Positions 11,501 through 25,900 of a stretch of 64,000 bases of DNA are shown here, piece after piece. The position numbers and the translations under genes were made by a program. The DNA is taken from the NCBI GenBank assembly GCA_023055355.1, contig JALJCS010000010.1, forward strand, positions 20,723,001 to 20,787,000, written 5' to 3'. This DNA is from Agelaius tricolor. Taxonomy: Eukaryota > Chordata > Aves > Passeriformes > Icteridae. Position 1 is the stretch's first letter; every line of letters starts with the position of its first letter. The notes beneath the pieces were generated by a model, which searched no databases, was not told where the DNA came from, and was given only the letters and a program-made list of their open reading frames with translations.

Positions 11501-13887
11501 CAATACAGAAATACTGACAATATGTAGATAAGCTAGTAAGCAGCACTGTTCTTCAGTTTTATGAATAAGTACTTAGCTTCTTTTCTCAAAAAGTGGAATG
11601 CATTCAAGATCTTGTTTTTATGGGGGAATGGTGGTGGATGCATTCTTTTTTTAATGCATCTCTCATGGCACAAATATGTTGCTGGAAGAGCTGGTAAGGT
11701 GAATATTTGAATGGACCTCTGAATGGACATCTGGTTTTGTCTTCAGAGTCAAAATTAGAGTCTGTGTATCCCTGCAAGTTCTTGCAAAGTTCTTTCATAT
11801 ATCTGCATTTCTGAAAATCGCATGGCTCAAACAACTTCAAGCTGGAAAAGAAGCAAACAGTTATTCATTATTCAAATTAAATTACGCTGAGATTCACTGT
11901 AATAGGTGGGGTTTTAACTCTTGAGAGCATTTTTTTAATGTGGCACCATCTGAGGCATCAAAGTGTCAGGATCTGTCACAATGATATCATATCAATAAAA
12001 TAACTCTATTTTGCCCCACATATGTAGTAATTTACTGTGGGAATTGGGAGTCAGAGGAGAAGCTGTTTTCAATTCTGCATATTTACCTTGAATTTTGAGA
12101 GCACTGCATTGAAAATCAGGAGTTTTCTGTATCTGTGTCTTATCTCTCTTAACAAGAGGTAGATATTTATTAACTTTCATGTAGTGAAGATAATGACTTT
12201 TTAATATTTCATATTGCACTTAGGGTTTGATGGAGACTGAATTGAATACCTGAAACTCCATCAAGCCTTTACTTATACATCATTAATATTCACTTTAGTA
12301 CTTCTAAGCATATGTATTAGTCATCTCCCAACCAATTCTAGAAACCAGTATTTGAGGATTTTTAAACCTTTTGACTAAATACCTTCAAACAAGTTGCGTA
12401 TTGTAAAAATAGCTGTGTAACCTGGAACAAAATGTCCTATGTTTCCTTCTCTTTTAAAGGTGTTTTACCACTGCAGTCATCATCTTTCTATGGTAGTCGA
12501 TCCTCTTCAAAAGAGTACTCCACTGGCAGTTCCTCCCTGGACAGGTAGGGCTGATTCACTAGAATGAACTGTAAATAGCAGTTGTTTCACAGGAATTAAG
12601 CTCTTCAGTTTCCTGTGTGTTGATCACATGGTGCTTAGATGCATAACGTGGTGGGTTCCCTTGGTTTTCTTTTTCCTTCCGGAGCACAGTGCAGTTCTTC
12701 AAAGTGTCTTCAACTGCCCTGCTTACATCTACAAACTCTAGTTACTGCTTGCAATAGAAAGACTTTGTAAAATCACTCAAGTCTGTTATAGTTGTTGTGA
12801 ATAACTAGATAGTTCAAATACTATATAAACTCTGGAAGTTGTCTGAACTTGTGCTTCATTTTTCCCAACTAGACGGATAGCATGCAATTCTATATTTTAA
12901 TGACAGTATTTTAGCAAATAGTAAATCCTGCTGAGCTTGGGGTTCTTATTTGTCAGGTGCTGTGCAGTTAGACTCATGGTCTCTGTCCTAGATAGATGAG
13001 ATACAAGATCAAGGGAGAAAAGAAGCATTGTCCATGTTTAAATGTTAGGAATTGAGGTCCATAGTTGGTGATTAGGTTACAAGAACAAGAACAAGAGACT
13101 GAAAATTAAGACTCTGGCCCAGATGTGAATTTTAAGCCTATCTTGGGAGTGATCTCATGCTATGTAATTATTCTTCCTCTCATCATAGAGTTTGGGGAAT
13201 TATTAAATGTTTTAAGACCAAAGACTTGGTTATACTGCATGTACACCAGTGGATATAAGAAGATTTAACCAAGCTAAGAATTTAACATTTCTGGAAAGAA
13301 GTGTTCTCTGTCACAGCTCTTTTTCACTGTGATACATTCCAGTTATCTTGTATGGCTTCACCACTCCTTGTCTTCCATGGTGCTGCGATTCCAGTGTCAT
13401 GGACTATAGCTCTTTAAGGCAGAACATTACAAATCTTCTGTCTTCTTACGCTTTTATGTTTCTAGGTCTAGTGTATCCAGCCAGACCTCTTCAGCCAAAA
13501 GAAGCCTGGGATTCCTTTCTCAGCCTGCCCCTCTTTCTGTTAAAAAAATGAGATCTAATCAAGATTACACAGGATGGAACAAACCCCGAGTGCCCCTTTC
13601 CACCCATCCTCAACAACAGTTGCAAGGGTAAATTTAATTTTCTTTATCTAGTGTGCATACTTTGATCATCAGAACATGCACATTCTTGTTGTAATTATTT
13701 AATTAAAAAAATAATCCTGAAATTAATGAACACTGAGGGAGGGAACCCTTTTCTTAGTTTGGAGGATATGTATTCCTGAATTCACATCTTGGGAGTTTGA
13801 GAGACATAGTAATTTCAGGTAATTAATGTTCCTTTAATGATGATTCATTTTTCTGTCTTTATGTGTGTGTATATGTGTGTGTATGGG

Positions 13888-13927
<40 letters not shown>

Positions 13928-16900
13928 TTTTTTAAAAGTTTGATTGTAGAAATTCATGGGTGCTTTCCTGATAAATGAGTTTTCAGTTTAGGCTGAAGGG
14001 CTGGGGAACAGCTCCAGTAAGATGCTCTGTGGGGAGTGGTTGGGATGAAAATCTTGTGTGTTAGTAGTGCTGTGTTTGACTCTGGCAGCAGGTTTGCACA
14101 TTGACCATTAGACACAAAGTATTCCAATTTTTTTTTTTTTTCAGGTTTTCAAACTTGGGAAACACCTGCTATATGAATGCCATTCTACAGTCCTTGTTTT
14201 CAATTCAGTCTTTTGCTAATGATTTGCTCAAACAGGGTATCCCATGGAAAAAAATTCCACTCAATGCACTTATCAGGTAAAACTCACATTCTGTGAAAGC
14301 TGTTTTTCTCCTTTACTGAGAAACATGCTTCCTAATACTGAAGCATCCTTGTAGAGGGTCATTTGCCTGTATAGATAATAAAAGAAATCCTAGAGCTGTC
14401 TGTATTTTGGAGATTTACTTTTGAAATAGGAAATCAGCTCTTAAAACTTATAATATTGAGTTACAGGCATTCTTTTACTGTATTTCTAGTGGCAGAGTTA
14501 AATGCTTCAGAAGAAAATGTAAGAAATTGCAAAATAAGTTAGATGCAGAAAAGTTTATTTTAAAAACTTTGCCAGGTTGAGTTTAAGCTGATCACTAACT
14601 TCACCTGATATGTGGGGGCTTATGCCTTTTGTTTGGTAGCTGTGGAAAGTGTTCAAGTTTTGCATACTTCATCTTTCTCTAAATTCAGCCATTTGGGGTT
14701 TTTATTATATTTTCTCTGATGCACCTCATTTATTTTCTGTCACTAAATAAGATGCAGGATTATCAGAACCATTTGTGTTTCTGTTCCATCAATTTTTAAT
14801 ATCTTTTGAGGTAATTTTCTATATTTGGTGTGTCATCTTGAACTCTTTCTACACTACTTGGGATCAGAGGTTGTTCCATGTGCCTCTTGAAATGTCCTTT
14901 CTCTAATTTTTATAGAAAGACCTCTGAAGGTTGTGCTCCATATACCTAATGGGCAGTGTGTCATCCTGTACAAGTCAGAGTTGATACTCAAAGCATCTAC
15001 TTTGTCTTCTCTTGGTTTGGCTATACCATCTAACCTGGTGACTGTTTTTCTGGTTGATCAGTGATTGATTATCAACTGTGCTGTGGTTTCCTAACGTGCT
15101 TCGCAGAGCAGCTTGTAGAGGGCCGGGACAGCACACGCTGTTCTTGGAGTTCAGCAGAGTAGCAGAAACTTGTCAAGCTGCAATAAACCGATCAGATTCT
15201 TGGGGTTAACTGAGTATGCGTTGTTGGGTTTGGGATGCAAGGGGATTACACAGGTTTTCCCTGCCTTTGGGTTGGGGGTTCTTTGTGTCATGCAATGTGA
15301 CATCTTCCTATCACCTTCCTATGTGTATCTAGCATGACCAAAACTTGTGCTTGCTTGGAATATATTTGGTGTGTATGTCCTGCAGCTCAGAGGCACAAGT
15401 AAAGTTAATTTCAAAAGTTCTGTAGCAAAGGTGACAGAAACACTAGCTTGAACCAAGGAACTCCTCATGGCTCTTTTTGCTACAGCTTTTTCTCTGTTAA
15501 AATGTTTTTACTGCTGAAAGATGTAAGGCTTGAAAATGAGTGGAAGTTTAAAAATAAAACATAAATAGAAACCGTTCTGATCATTCAAGTTGAATTTAGT
15601 GATTTTGTATTGCTTATTTTGGTACTGTGTGATATCATATTTCCTATCAGTACAAATGTTTTTTAGAAGCGTTATGAGGTTTTTTCCTCATTGTAAAAGA
15701 GGAGAAATACATTATTAGAGCTTTATAAGGCTTTTTCTCTTTACCTTAAAAGATTGTGGATTGGGTTTTTTTTGTTCATTTGAGTGCTGTTTGATGATGG
15801 CTTCGAATGAGATCTCAAAATACTTGAAATCTGATTGATTAATTAGATGTTAATTAATTAATTAGATATTAATTAATTAATTAAATCGTTAATTATATGG
15901 GGGATATTTTCATACAGAACCCCTGAACCACTTATCACAGGACAGAAGCTTTTAGGAACTCTTAAAATAAGGTATCATGAGTTCTATTATGTTTCTCTAA
16001 AGTCCTGGAAAACCAACCAGTGTTTCATTGCCTTGACTTCTGCAGACGTTTTGCCCATCTGCTTGCTAAAAAAGATGTCTGCAGCCCTGAGGTTAAGAAA
16101 GAGCTGCTCAAGAAGGTGAAAAGTGCCATTTCAGCTACTGCAGAGAGATTTTCTGGGTACATGCAGAATGTAAGTATCATTGTTTGGAAACAGTTATGTG
16201 CAATTTGTCCAGTGCTTGGCCTGTGTTGAACACCTGTCAAGCTTCAGCTGTGTTTGACAGTGACTTTTGGTTGAATGGCAATGATTGTTAGAGCAGAACT
16301 GCCTCAGTATTACTGAATGCAGTGAACTGAACATAATTCCCCAGTCTGTGTGTGTTGGAGAAAAATACTGAATGAAGTTATACAAAGCCATTTCATTGCA
16401 TTTTCCCTGCTTCTAGGATGCACATGAGTTCTTGAGCCAGTGTCTGGATCAGCTGAAGGAAGACATGGAAAAGTTAAACAAAACTTGGAAGAGTGAACCA
16501 ATCCCTAATGAGGATAACTCACCAGGACGTGCTTCTGATGACCTCTCAGCCACCAAAGTTTATACATGTCCCGTTATCAGTAACTTAGAGTTTGAGGTTC
16601 AGCATTCTATTATTTGCAAAATGTAAGTGTGCTTGACAGCTTTTTTCACACTTACCTTAAAAGACTAGGAAGTGTTCCCATCTCACAAGACTTCAGCTGC
16701 AGTAACCACAACTAAGAACTGTGTTTTATCCAAGGCTAGATATTTAGAAGAATACTCTCTTGTCTAGAAGTGCTGTGAGCTTCGCACCACGCTGGCTGCT
16801 GCTGCAGGCCTTCTTTAAACAGTTTCATACCACATAGTTCTTCATTGCATTTCCAATGGAAAGCCTTTGTGCTTTGCTCTTTGTATACCAGTTGTATGAG

Positions 16901-19900
16901 AATAGAGAGAAAAGGGGGTTTCAGCCAAGTAATGTTTCCTCTTAGGAAAAGGGCATGCCACGTTTTTAATTTGATCTTTCTAAGGGCTTCCAGGAAATGG
17001 CATTTTCTTCTGTCTCTCTACATTCTTGCAGAAAAATATGTCAACCAATATGTTTGGGCACTCATTGTGTGTGACCTCTGCAGCAGATGTATTCAGCTAT
17101 AGCAATCACTTTGATTTCCTCCATACCTGATCATTTGCCTCTCCAAAGCAATCTGTGCATTTTTGTTCTAACCCTTAAACAAATGTTTCAACTTCTAAAG
17201 CATCAAAAAGAAATTGCAAGTTCCAACTTTGTCCTGAGCATCAAACAGTTCCATTTTGATGAGTAAAAATAGGATGAACTGGGAAGTCACTTTACCCTAA
17301 ACCCATGCAAATGTTTGTTAGTTTCAAATTTATTTTTTCATCAGACTTGCACAAGCATGTTTCTTTTTTAGGTGTGGTGAAACAGTCACTAAACGAGAAC
17401 AGTTTAATGATCTCTCCATTGACCTTCCTCGAAGGAAGAAATTCCTTCCTTCCCGATCCATCCAGGATTCTCTTGACCTCTTTTTTCGGGTATGTACTTT
17501 GAGGGGGGGTTTTATGCATTGTGGAGTGTGTGCAGGTCATGCACCATATGGAAATTCTGATTGTACAGCTGATTATTGGTTTCTATGACAGTGGTTTGCA
17601 GGCATGTGAAATAACATTGAACTTTTTTGAGGTTTGTCCATTAACAGCGTATGGAAGTTTATATTGTAAAATGCTGTGCAGAAATTAACTGATGTAAAAT
17701 AGGTAAACTTCTCAATTTTGTGATGAAAGAGTTGAGGTGTAAACAAATACAGAGGAGAGAAGGGAGGCTGTCACATTGGGATAATCACTCAGGAAGTGCT
17801 ACCTCTCCTGGGCTAGGATGCTTCAACAGCTTGTGTACAAGCCTTAATTAGCATGAAGGAAAAAAGTCATGCAGGTACAATAATTAAAAAAAAAATAGCT
17901 GTAATATGTGGATGGTTGCCTTCTAAGTAGAGCTCCAAGGTGAAGCTTCTGAAAGCTGAAAATGAACTGTATGTCTGTGAATTGGTGTTGTATTTTGTCA
18001 TATCTTCAAACAAACTTTTTTTTCCTCTCTGTATAGATAGTACTTTCAACAGAGAGAATAGCTGATGTGCTTTTTCTTCTAAAACGTAGTGGAGGTCTTA
18101 GGACTTAAACCCTAAAATTTTAATGTAATTTGACTTCACTTAAGGTAAAGCGCTGTAGGAATATTTGATGGGCAGGTTATGTAATTTCAGGAAAGGAACG
18201 CTTCCCCTTTTGATGTCTGTCCACACCTCTACTCTCATGTAGCATACCCTTGGTAAGTTTAGATGAGGATACCTTTTGAGGAACACAGCAGAACACAGTT
18301 TTGAACAAGAGAGAGAAAATTTCATGGCACCACATCCACTGAAGATTATTAGGGGGGAAAAAAAAACCAACAAACAAGTCCTGTGTATGGGAGAGAAAAC
18401 TGATAACCTCACAAGATAGTCTCCTCCCTTTGGAAGCTATTTTGTGTCATAATGGTGGCTAATTCGCTGGTCTCCAGTAGACTTGCAAGAAGAATTCCAC
18501 CTGTGTTAGTGGATATGATGTGAAATTTTATGGTCTGCTGCCTGTCCTCCTATTAAATGTCCTCTTACTGCTTCAACTTGAAGGTGATTATAATTTTAAG
18601 TGGTTACTGCTGTTTTGAAGAGTTTGTGTAACAGATGTGATGTATTTTTGGTTGGGATCTCTTTGATTTCTCTTTTGTTCCACAAGTAATTTCTCTGCTC
18701 CCTTAAACAGGCAGAGGAGATTGAGTATTCCTGTGAGAAGTGCAATGGAAAGTCTGCTGTTGTCACACACAAGTTCAACAGGCTTCCCAGGTAAATGCTG
18801 ACACCTGTTCCTCTCCTTCCTGGAAGCATGTTACAGAAGTGCAAGCAAAAATCCCTTGAAGAGTAAAGCTGGGAAAATGAGCAGGACAGCATGTACAGTG
18901 GTCAGTGTGAAAGAGGTGCACCTGCAGTCAGTCTTCATGCTGTTCTTCAGTTTCACTCTGTAGAAGCCCTTGGAAACCCTCAGCAGTACTTGTTTCTTCC
19001 TCCCTATCACTACACAAGGAGGACTAAGTTCTAAGTTTTCCCCTTCCCTTTTTCTTGGGATTGCTGGGATGTGAAGGAAGCAGATACAGAAAATATATTT
19101 TGGAATTTCAATATTGTACAAGTTGAGTGATGAACAGAGGGGGTGTAATTACCTGTGTCTTGCAGATAAGGGATGGTCAGCATTTGCCTACCACCCCAAA
19201 GTAATAATCTGGTTTGGTCAGGTGAATGCCTTTGGAAAAAAGGCTTACTTGGATTTTGAATAGGTTTTCTATGACTTCTGTCTTGAGATGAACATTTGTC
19301 CTTCTCTTATCTCTCTCAGGGTCCTGATTCTTCATCTGAAACGATACAGCTTCAATGTAGCATTGTCTCTCAATCATAAAGTGGGGCAGCAGGTGGTTAT
19401 TCCCAGATATTTAACCCTGCTTTCCCACTGCACAGAAAGCACCAGGCTGCCACTGACGCTGGGATGGAGCGTCCATTCTGCCATGTAAGTGTGTGGCTTT
19501 GGTCCCTGCTCTGTTAAATCATGTTTGTCACAAGGTAGGCACTTGTCAGATCTGCTCCAGAGGATGTCTGAGCAAGGAAGCATTACAATTATGCAGCTTC
19601 AGATGTGTGCTGCTGGTTTGTAATGCTGCTGTCATAAGAACATGTTTGGAAAGGAAGCATGTTAGAAGCAGTAGGAAGAGATAGTTGGCATTATCTAGGG
19701 AATATTTGGTAAGATAATATTCTTCACTGTCCTTGAAAATAACTTTATATTCTTTTTAAGAACACTTCTGTTAGTAATTTTTAAAATGTAGGCCTCTCAG
19801 TCCAAAGTAATCTAGATTACCTTTCCCTTCAGAGCACTCTAACTCTGCTTAGAAGACAAAATATCCTACCCTTTTCTGCTAATTTCCACTTGTGCCTCTT

Positions 19901-22900
19901 GTGCTGTTATTCATTTTTCATTGTCTTTCCTGTGCCACTGTAGCATCTGAGCACTTTGCATGCTGAAAATACTCTCTTCTTCTCTCTGAGACTGTTACTT
20001 CTGTACAGCTGCCTGACCTGAGACACAGAGATAAAATGTGGCAGTTGTCACATAGGAAGCATGTGGCAGAATGAGGAACAAGAAACCCTTAGGTCTCTTG
20101 TGGCCTCTGCTGAGTGACATAGCCAGGGTATCCATAGTGAGCTAGGACACATCTGGTGCATATGTTCAGCAGTGTGGCAGGTGTTTTGCCAAATGTTTAG
20201 TGGTGGTTTGAGATGTAAGTGGATGTTTCCCATGAGTTTGTTTTAACAGTAGAAATCTCAAACACAACAAACAGTTTATGCTAACCAGAGCAGCAATACT
20301 TGAAAATAGGTTGGAAATAGCTTTCCAATGTTTGGAGTTTTTTTCAGTCATGGAAACCATTGTGATTGACCAGGGAGTGGAAGGGGAACTAGGCTGGAGA
20401 GAAGCAGCCCTGGTTTAGGGGGAAGATTAGAAAAGATTTCTGGAGTGGCTACCATCTGTTTGATAGATGTGTAGTGATAGTGATGGACTTTGAGGAGACC
20501 ATGATAGGATTAAATGGAGCACAAAGTTGGTTCAGAGGAATCTAGGTAAGGCAGGAGAAATTAAGATGTGGGATATGTCAGAAAACCAGCTGATCCAGAC
20601 AACAGCAGGAGACTGTGGTTTGGGAGCAGGAACTCAAGTGTTGGTGGGAATAAAATATAAAGGAATGAGTTGTCTTGACATGGGAGCCAAGAGCCTTTAA
20701 TTTGCGAGCTGGTCCCTGAGGGTGCATCGCCAAGAAGTGAATCAAGTTTAAAGGATTATACATGGTTTTGAACAACTGTTGTTTATTTATAGTGTGATGA
20801 AGTTATTACTGTAAATCTAAGCAATTAGCAAGTACATAATGGTATTCTGCTTGTTCTTTTGGTCATGGATTTGCATGCATAGCAGACAAGTAAACTTATT
20901 TTTTTAAGACTGTAACTACTGCAATAAATTATTTTGCTCTTTTAATAGTTCCCGTCCATTGAAAGCCTCCCAGGTGGTGAATTCCTGTACTGTAAGCACT
21001 TCCACACCTTGTAGGTGAGTTATAGCTCTGGAATGTCCATGTCCAATGGCCTGGGGTTTTGTGGCCTAGGTTCCAAGGCATTTTTAGATTTTCTAGTTTT
21101 TTCTGGGTTTTATGTTGTAAATTATTTCAGCTACTGTGTTTTTTCATATCTGAGTTTTATTGGTATTACATGGTAGCTGAAATTAACATCAGTGGTGCAA
21201 TTTGCCTTGTTTAAGAAGCAAAATTATTTCTACTTCTGCAATCTAGCTCTTTTTTCTGACTCTATGGAGCCAAAATGGGTGTTTTAGGAGCAGGTGGTTG
21301 ATTCCTTAAGTTTATTTGCAAATATGAGACGGCCAATTTTGATACTGTGAAAAATGTGATATCACATTGGATGGTTTTGCATTGAGAGACGCCCAAAGAC
21401 CAGATTTACTAATAAAACAGAAATTGTGACTTTCCCAGACTCCTTTGTCTTCTGTTCTAAAGAAGCAAGAATTTATCTTAATGGAATTTTGCAAACAGCA
21501 AAATGAAAAATTGGTGCATTTTTGTACTTCTTATATCTGGATAATGTTGTGACAAGCCCTATGTCCAACTTAAAAAAACTCAAGTCAAATGATTTATGCC
21601 AAATTCTATGTGTTAATGTGGCCTTGTCTCAAATTACTTCAGTCTGGGATTGCAGGGTAATAAAGTACAGCGTCCTTTGCCATAAAAGGAAGAGCCACAC
21701 ACTTAGTTACTTTTAACTTTGTAAGCTGTTACTGCAGGCTTCAAGTAAACATGTCAGTTAACCCAACAGAAAAAAGCTTTTCTGAAAACCTTGACTGTTA
21801 TATTAATAAATTGTCATTGTCCATTGTTGCAGTTTGTTCCCCAGTTGAACAGTGTGAAAGCAATGTTTCAACAGTTACTTTGAGACATGTTTGTATGATG
21901 CTACAATGCTGTGAAGTTCTATAGCCATGTTTTTAATTTACAGAAAATACACTTTCAAGTCTAAGAGCTCTGCAGCACTCTATGTAGATTCTGACAGCGA
22001 TGATGAGCCATTGAAACGCTCTGTTGCCCATAGCCAAAGGTTGTGTAACATACAGAGTAGAGACCAGCAACAACTGCAAGATGAGCCAGAAAAGGTAAGG
22101 GAAAAACCCACAAACTTTCATGTACTAGATCCTGTATGTGCTCACGTCTGCTATGTGCTTTTTTTAGCATAAACTGAGTGACATTGATGTCAGATGAGGT
22201 TTTTTTCCTCCTAATTAGCACTGCAGTGCCGGAAGGGAGTGCTTTGCTAATTGACCTCTCTATACAGTTGTCTTGGGTTCCCACTGGGAACAGGAGTAAT
22301 TGCATTGCAATTGAACTTGAGTTTTCAGGTTATGGATACCAGCTGCTTAGCAGTTTGGTCAGTCCTTTGGGTAACTTCCACTAATAAGTTCATGGGCTGA
22401 AGTATAATGTGCTGTCAATAATAAAAGTATGCAGTAAAACCCTTGATGAAATTAGATCCAGTACAAGTTGGGCTAAGCAAAATATTCAGTTGAGAGAATT
22501 TCTTGCACATCCAATCGGTGTCCCCTTTCAAGTGTGGCTTTTCAATGTTTTTGGAATCTGAAGCTAACAGTCTTTGTAGGCGGACACAGAAGTGTGAAGA
22601 GACCAAGTTCACTGGTGTAATGGCACAGTTAATTTCAAATTGCCTTTGAGCTTTTCCTTGTGACTAGTGTTAATGCTGCCAAGATGCTTTTTTTGCCTGT
22701 CAGGCCAGTGTATTAGCAGGTAGATGAGTTGTGTGGGAAGAAATGATGACCCAGAAGGGAATAGCAGCAGCTTAGAGGATTGTCTTGCAGTACCACTTTC
22801 TTCTGTTCAGAGTGCTGCAGGCCTAGTGCATAGGACAAGTTTCCTGCATCTCTGCTTCTCTAAAGCTTTTGCTTCACTAAAGTTTTTGACAATGCTCATA

Positions 22901-25900
22901 AAGGGTTATTTTAATCAAGGAGAGACTTGCGGCCTTGATTGTGATATTAAGGGACAGGTGTAAATGTGGATGAATAGCAGTAGTAACAAGAGGAAGATAG
23001 CTACAGTTTTTGATCTGATGGGAAAATCAAACCAGGGGAGGATCCTGACCCAGTTTTTAATAAATGACAGATACTGAGTATTAAATTTTTAGAAGATCCA
23101 GAGCTAGGAAGAGCTGCCCGTTTGATGAAGCTCAGAACTACAGATAAGAATGATCTTTACAAATCTGAGAAACTGCATAAAAATAGGAGAGGTTGTTCAG
23201 TAGGAGCGGGCTAAAGGTGCTAATCTTACCAGGATTAATTGACTATAAATGTGGGATAGGAACAGCTGGGAAAACAGTGGGCCTTCAGAAAGGTCACGAA
23301 AGGTGACAATCTCAAGGTCAGGCAGGTTGAAAGAACAAGTATCTAGACAGAACCATAGCCTACATACACATTGTATGAAGTAACCCTCCTTTTTTCCTCA
23401 GAATTGAGCTTTAGCTGGAGTTCTGTATCCATCTTAAGGCTCTGGACTGAAAAGTTATAGATTAACCGGAGAGGGGCCACAGGAGAGGAACATGAATGGT
23501 CAGAGGTCTAGAAAGGAAGATTTTGAGAGAGAAAGAGCCAGGCAAGTGGTCTTCAGTTTGGTCTTTAGTTCAAAGAAAAATGTAAGCAAGGCTTGTGTCA
23601 TCTAGGAAGGGGAAGAAGTTAATAGAAACACTTGAGGTGATTCCTGTGCCTGTGGTGGATAGAACAAGAAGTAATAGACTAAATTGCAGACAGTAATTTT
23701 TAGATTAAATATTAGGGAACACTTCCTGATGGTCAGGATATGTAGGGATGGAATGGATTGCTGTGGGAAAACACTGAAAACCCTTTGCTGAAGGTCTTGT
23801 GTCTGCTGTTCTTCATGGCACATCTATGCCTGGCTGCAGCTGGAGGAAGGAAACAAGCTTGTCTTTGAAGTCCCTGTTATGTACCTTTCAGAAAAGGTAT
23901 TTCAAACTGTCCTAACTTCCTGGAGTTTTGTTTGTGGGGAAGAGTAGGTAGTTTCTACTGCACAATCCCTGTAAGTGCAGAAATTGTGGGAATAAAGCAT
24001 ACTAATTTGAATAACAAATTAATTACAGGCTTTACAGCCTGTTGTGGGAAAGAGATGATGATTCCGCATAAATTATTTTATTCTGTGGCCATGCATATTG
24101 GCCACTTCTCAACCACAGGCCTGGCCATCCGTGTGTTACCATTAACCAGGTTCTCTGACCACCTCAGTGTTGTCTTGGGAGACCTGCTCCTGGTTTTTGG
24201 AAGTGGCAGTACTGTTGCTGCACCATTTCTCTTGGTATGATTCTCAAAAGAGCTGTGGATGGGGTTGCATTAAGGGCTTGGTGGTCACTTTGTCTGGAAA
24301 GTGCATCCTTTGCCAGGCACTCCTTGCAAAATGTCCCTGCTGTGTGGGAGAACAGCTGGAATAGCATATGTATATGGCACTGGATGGTAGGGGCAAACAG
24401 CAGTTGTCCAGCTAAACAGGGCACAGATGCAATTCCTGTGATCTCTGATTCTGCAGATGAAGTAGTATTTGAAGGACTTCTTAAAAATGCTTACTTAAAG
24501 CAGCCTGTCTTAGAGCCTAAGCTATTTAAAATCTATGCAAATAATGTCTAGTAGAAGAGTTGTATTCAAATAATGCACAGATGCTGCCAAGTCTTTAAAG
24601 TCCATCCACTGAATTAGTGGTAATTGTTGGCAGAGATCCTGGAACTAGGACTTGCTGAAGAGCTAAACCAGTTTTGATGTTGGTAGCCTACAGGTGCAGA
24701 GAGAGAAATCAGAAAGCTTAGAAAGGTATTCTGCTTTACTTATCCAGTGCATAAATACCTGTGAGGAGAAAGGTTTAAATTTGGCACCCCTAATTCTTGA
24801 AGGGCAACAGGTCTAGAATAAGCAGTTTAGTTAGCTAATTTACTTACTAATCTTGTTTGATAAGGCAGTTTTAATACTGAAATGCTTGCTGTATTTGAGT
24901 AAAAAGCAGCAGTAAAAATGTAATTTTGTTCATTTTAACAAAGTTCTGGGATTCATCCTAACGCAGTTTGCAGTAAGATCTGGATAAGTGCATTTTAATA
25001 GAAACTATCTTACCCCATTTTAACATAATATAGGAAAAGAAATTCTAAGCATATGATAAATAGTGTAATTGTGTAAACATGCATACATGGAGGTTAACCT
25101 CCTGATTAACAGTTAATATTAAAATGATTGAAATTACTATATTATTTGCAAATTATGGTGGTGTAGGAGTTGATGAGCATCAGCTTTAGGAAAATTAACT
25201 GTAAAAAGGAAAATTGAGATTAAGACTAAGGTGTTCTTTCTTTCTTCCAAATGAAAGTCATTCTGTTCTCCTTGGGAAAGAATAATTCCCCTTTTCCCTC
25301 TTTACTGTTTTCTTACTTGGTTTGCAACTCCTGCACTCCTTCCTCTACTCACATCACGGTTTCATATGACAAATCTGCAGCACAAAACCTAATTTTAATT
25401 GTTCTTCATACCAGCTCAATTTTAGTTTCTGTTCATCTATCCCTGTATTTGAGTTCAGTTACTCTCATGTTGCTGCTTCGTCCTTTGTTAACAAACTTGC
25501 AGTTTCCCTGCTTATATCTCAGCGTTGACTTGCCAGGGGCTTGAGAATTCATCAGAACGTAAAGGGGAAACATGTTTTGAAGGAAAGGAAGGAGGAGTTA
25601 AGAATTATCTTGTGTATGTTAATCCATAAGGCCTGTAAAAACTGGTTGTAGTGTATACTTAAATATTTTTCTGTGGAGTAAGTGTAGCTATAAAGGCTGT
25701 GTCTCCCTTGAGTCTCATATAACTATGTTGAATGTTGACAGTGCCAAGCTCTCACCTCCCTGGGGTTAATAAAAATAAATCTCCACGGAAATGTAAAACT
25801 GATGTTACATACCTGTTTATTCAAGCACTTAATCATAACTCCATTCATCTCTAGGGTTCAAAAAGAAGTAAAATGGAGGGTGATAAACCCGAGCTGGGTA

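Noticed and set aside
15833..15895. Possible homeodomain cluster from repeated TAAT cores
   Set aside because: The cores come from a simple AATT repeat, so clustering carries no information.
23932..24240. 102-codon open frame in USP37 intron 16
   Set aside because: No homology recognised, no matching splice sites, and the phase does not fit the neighbouring exons.
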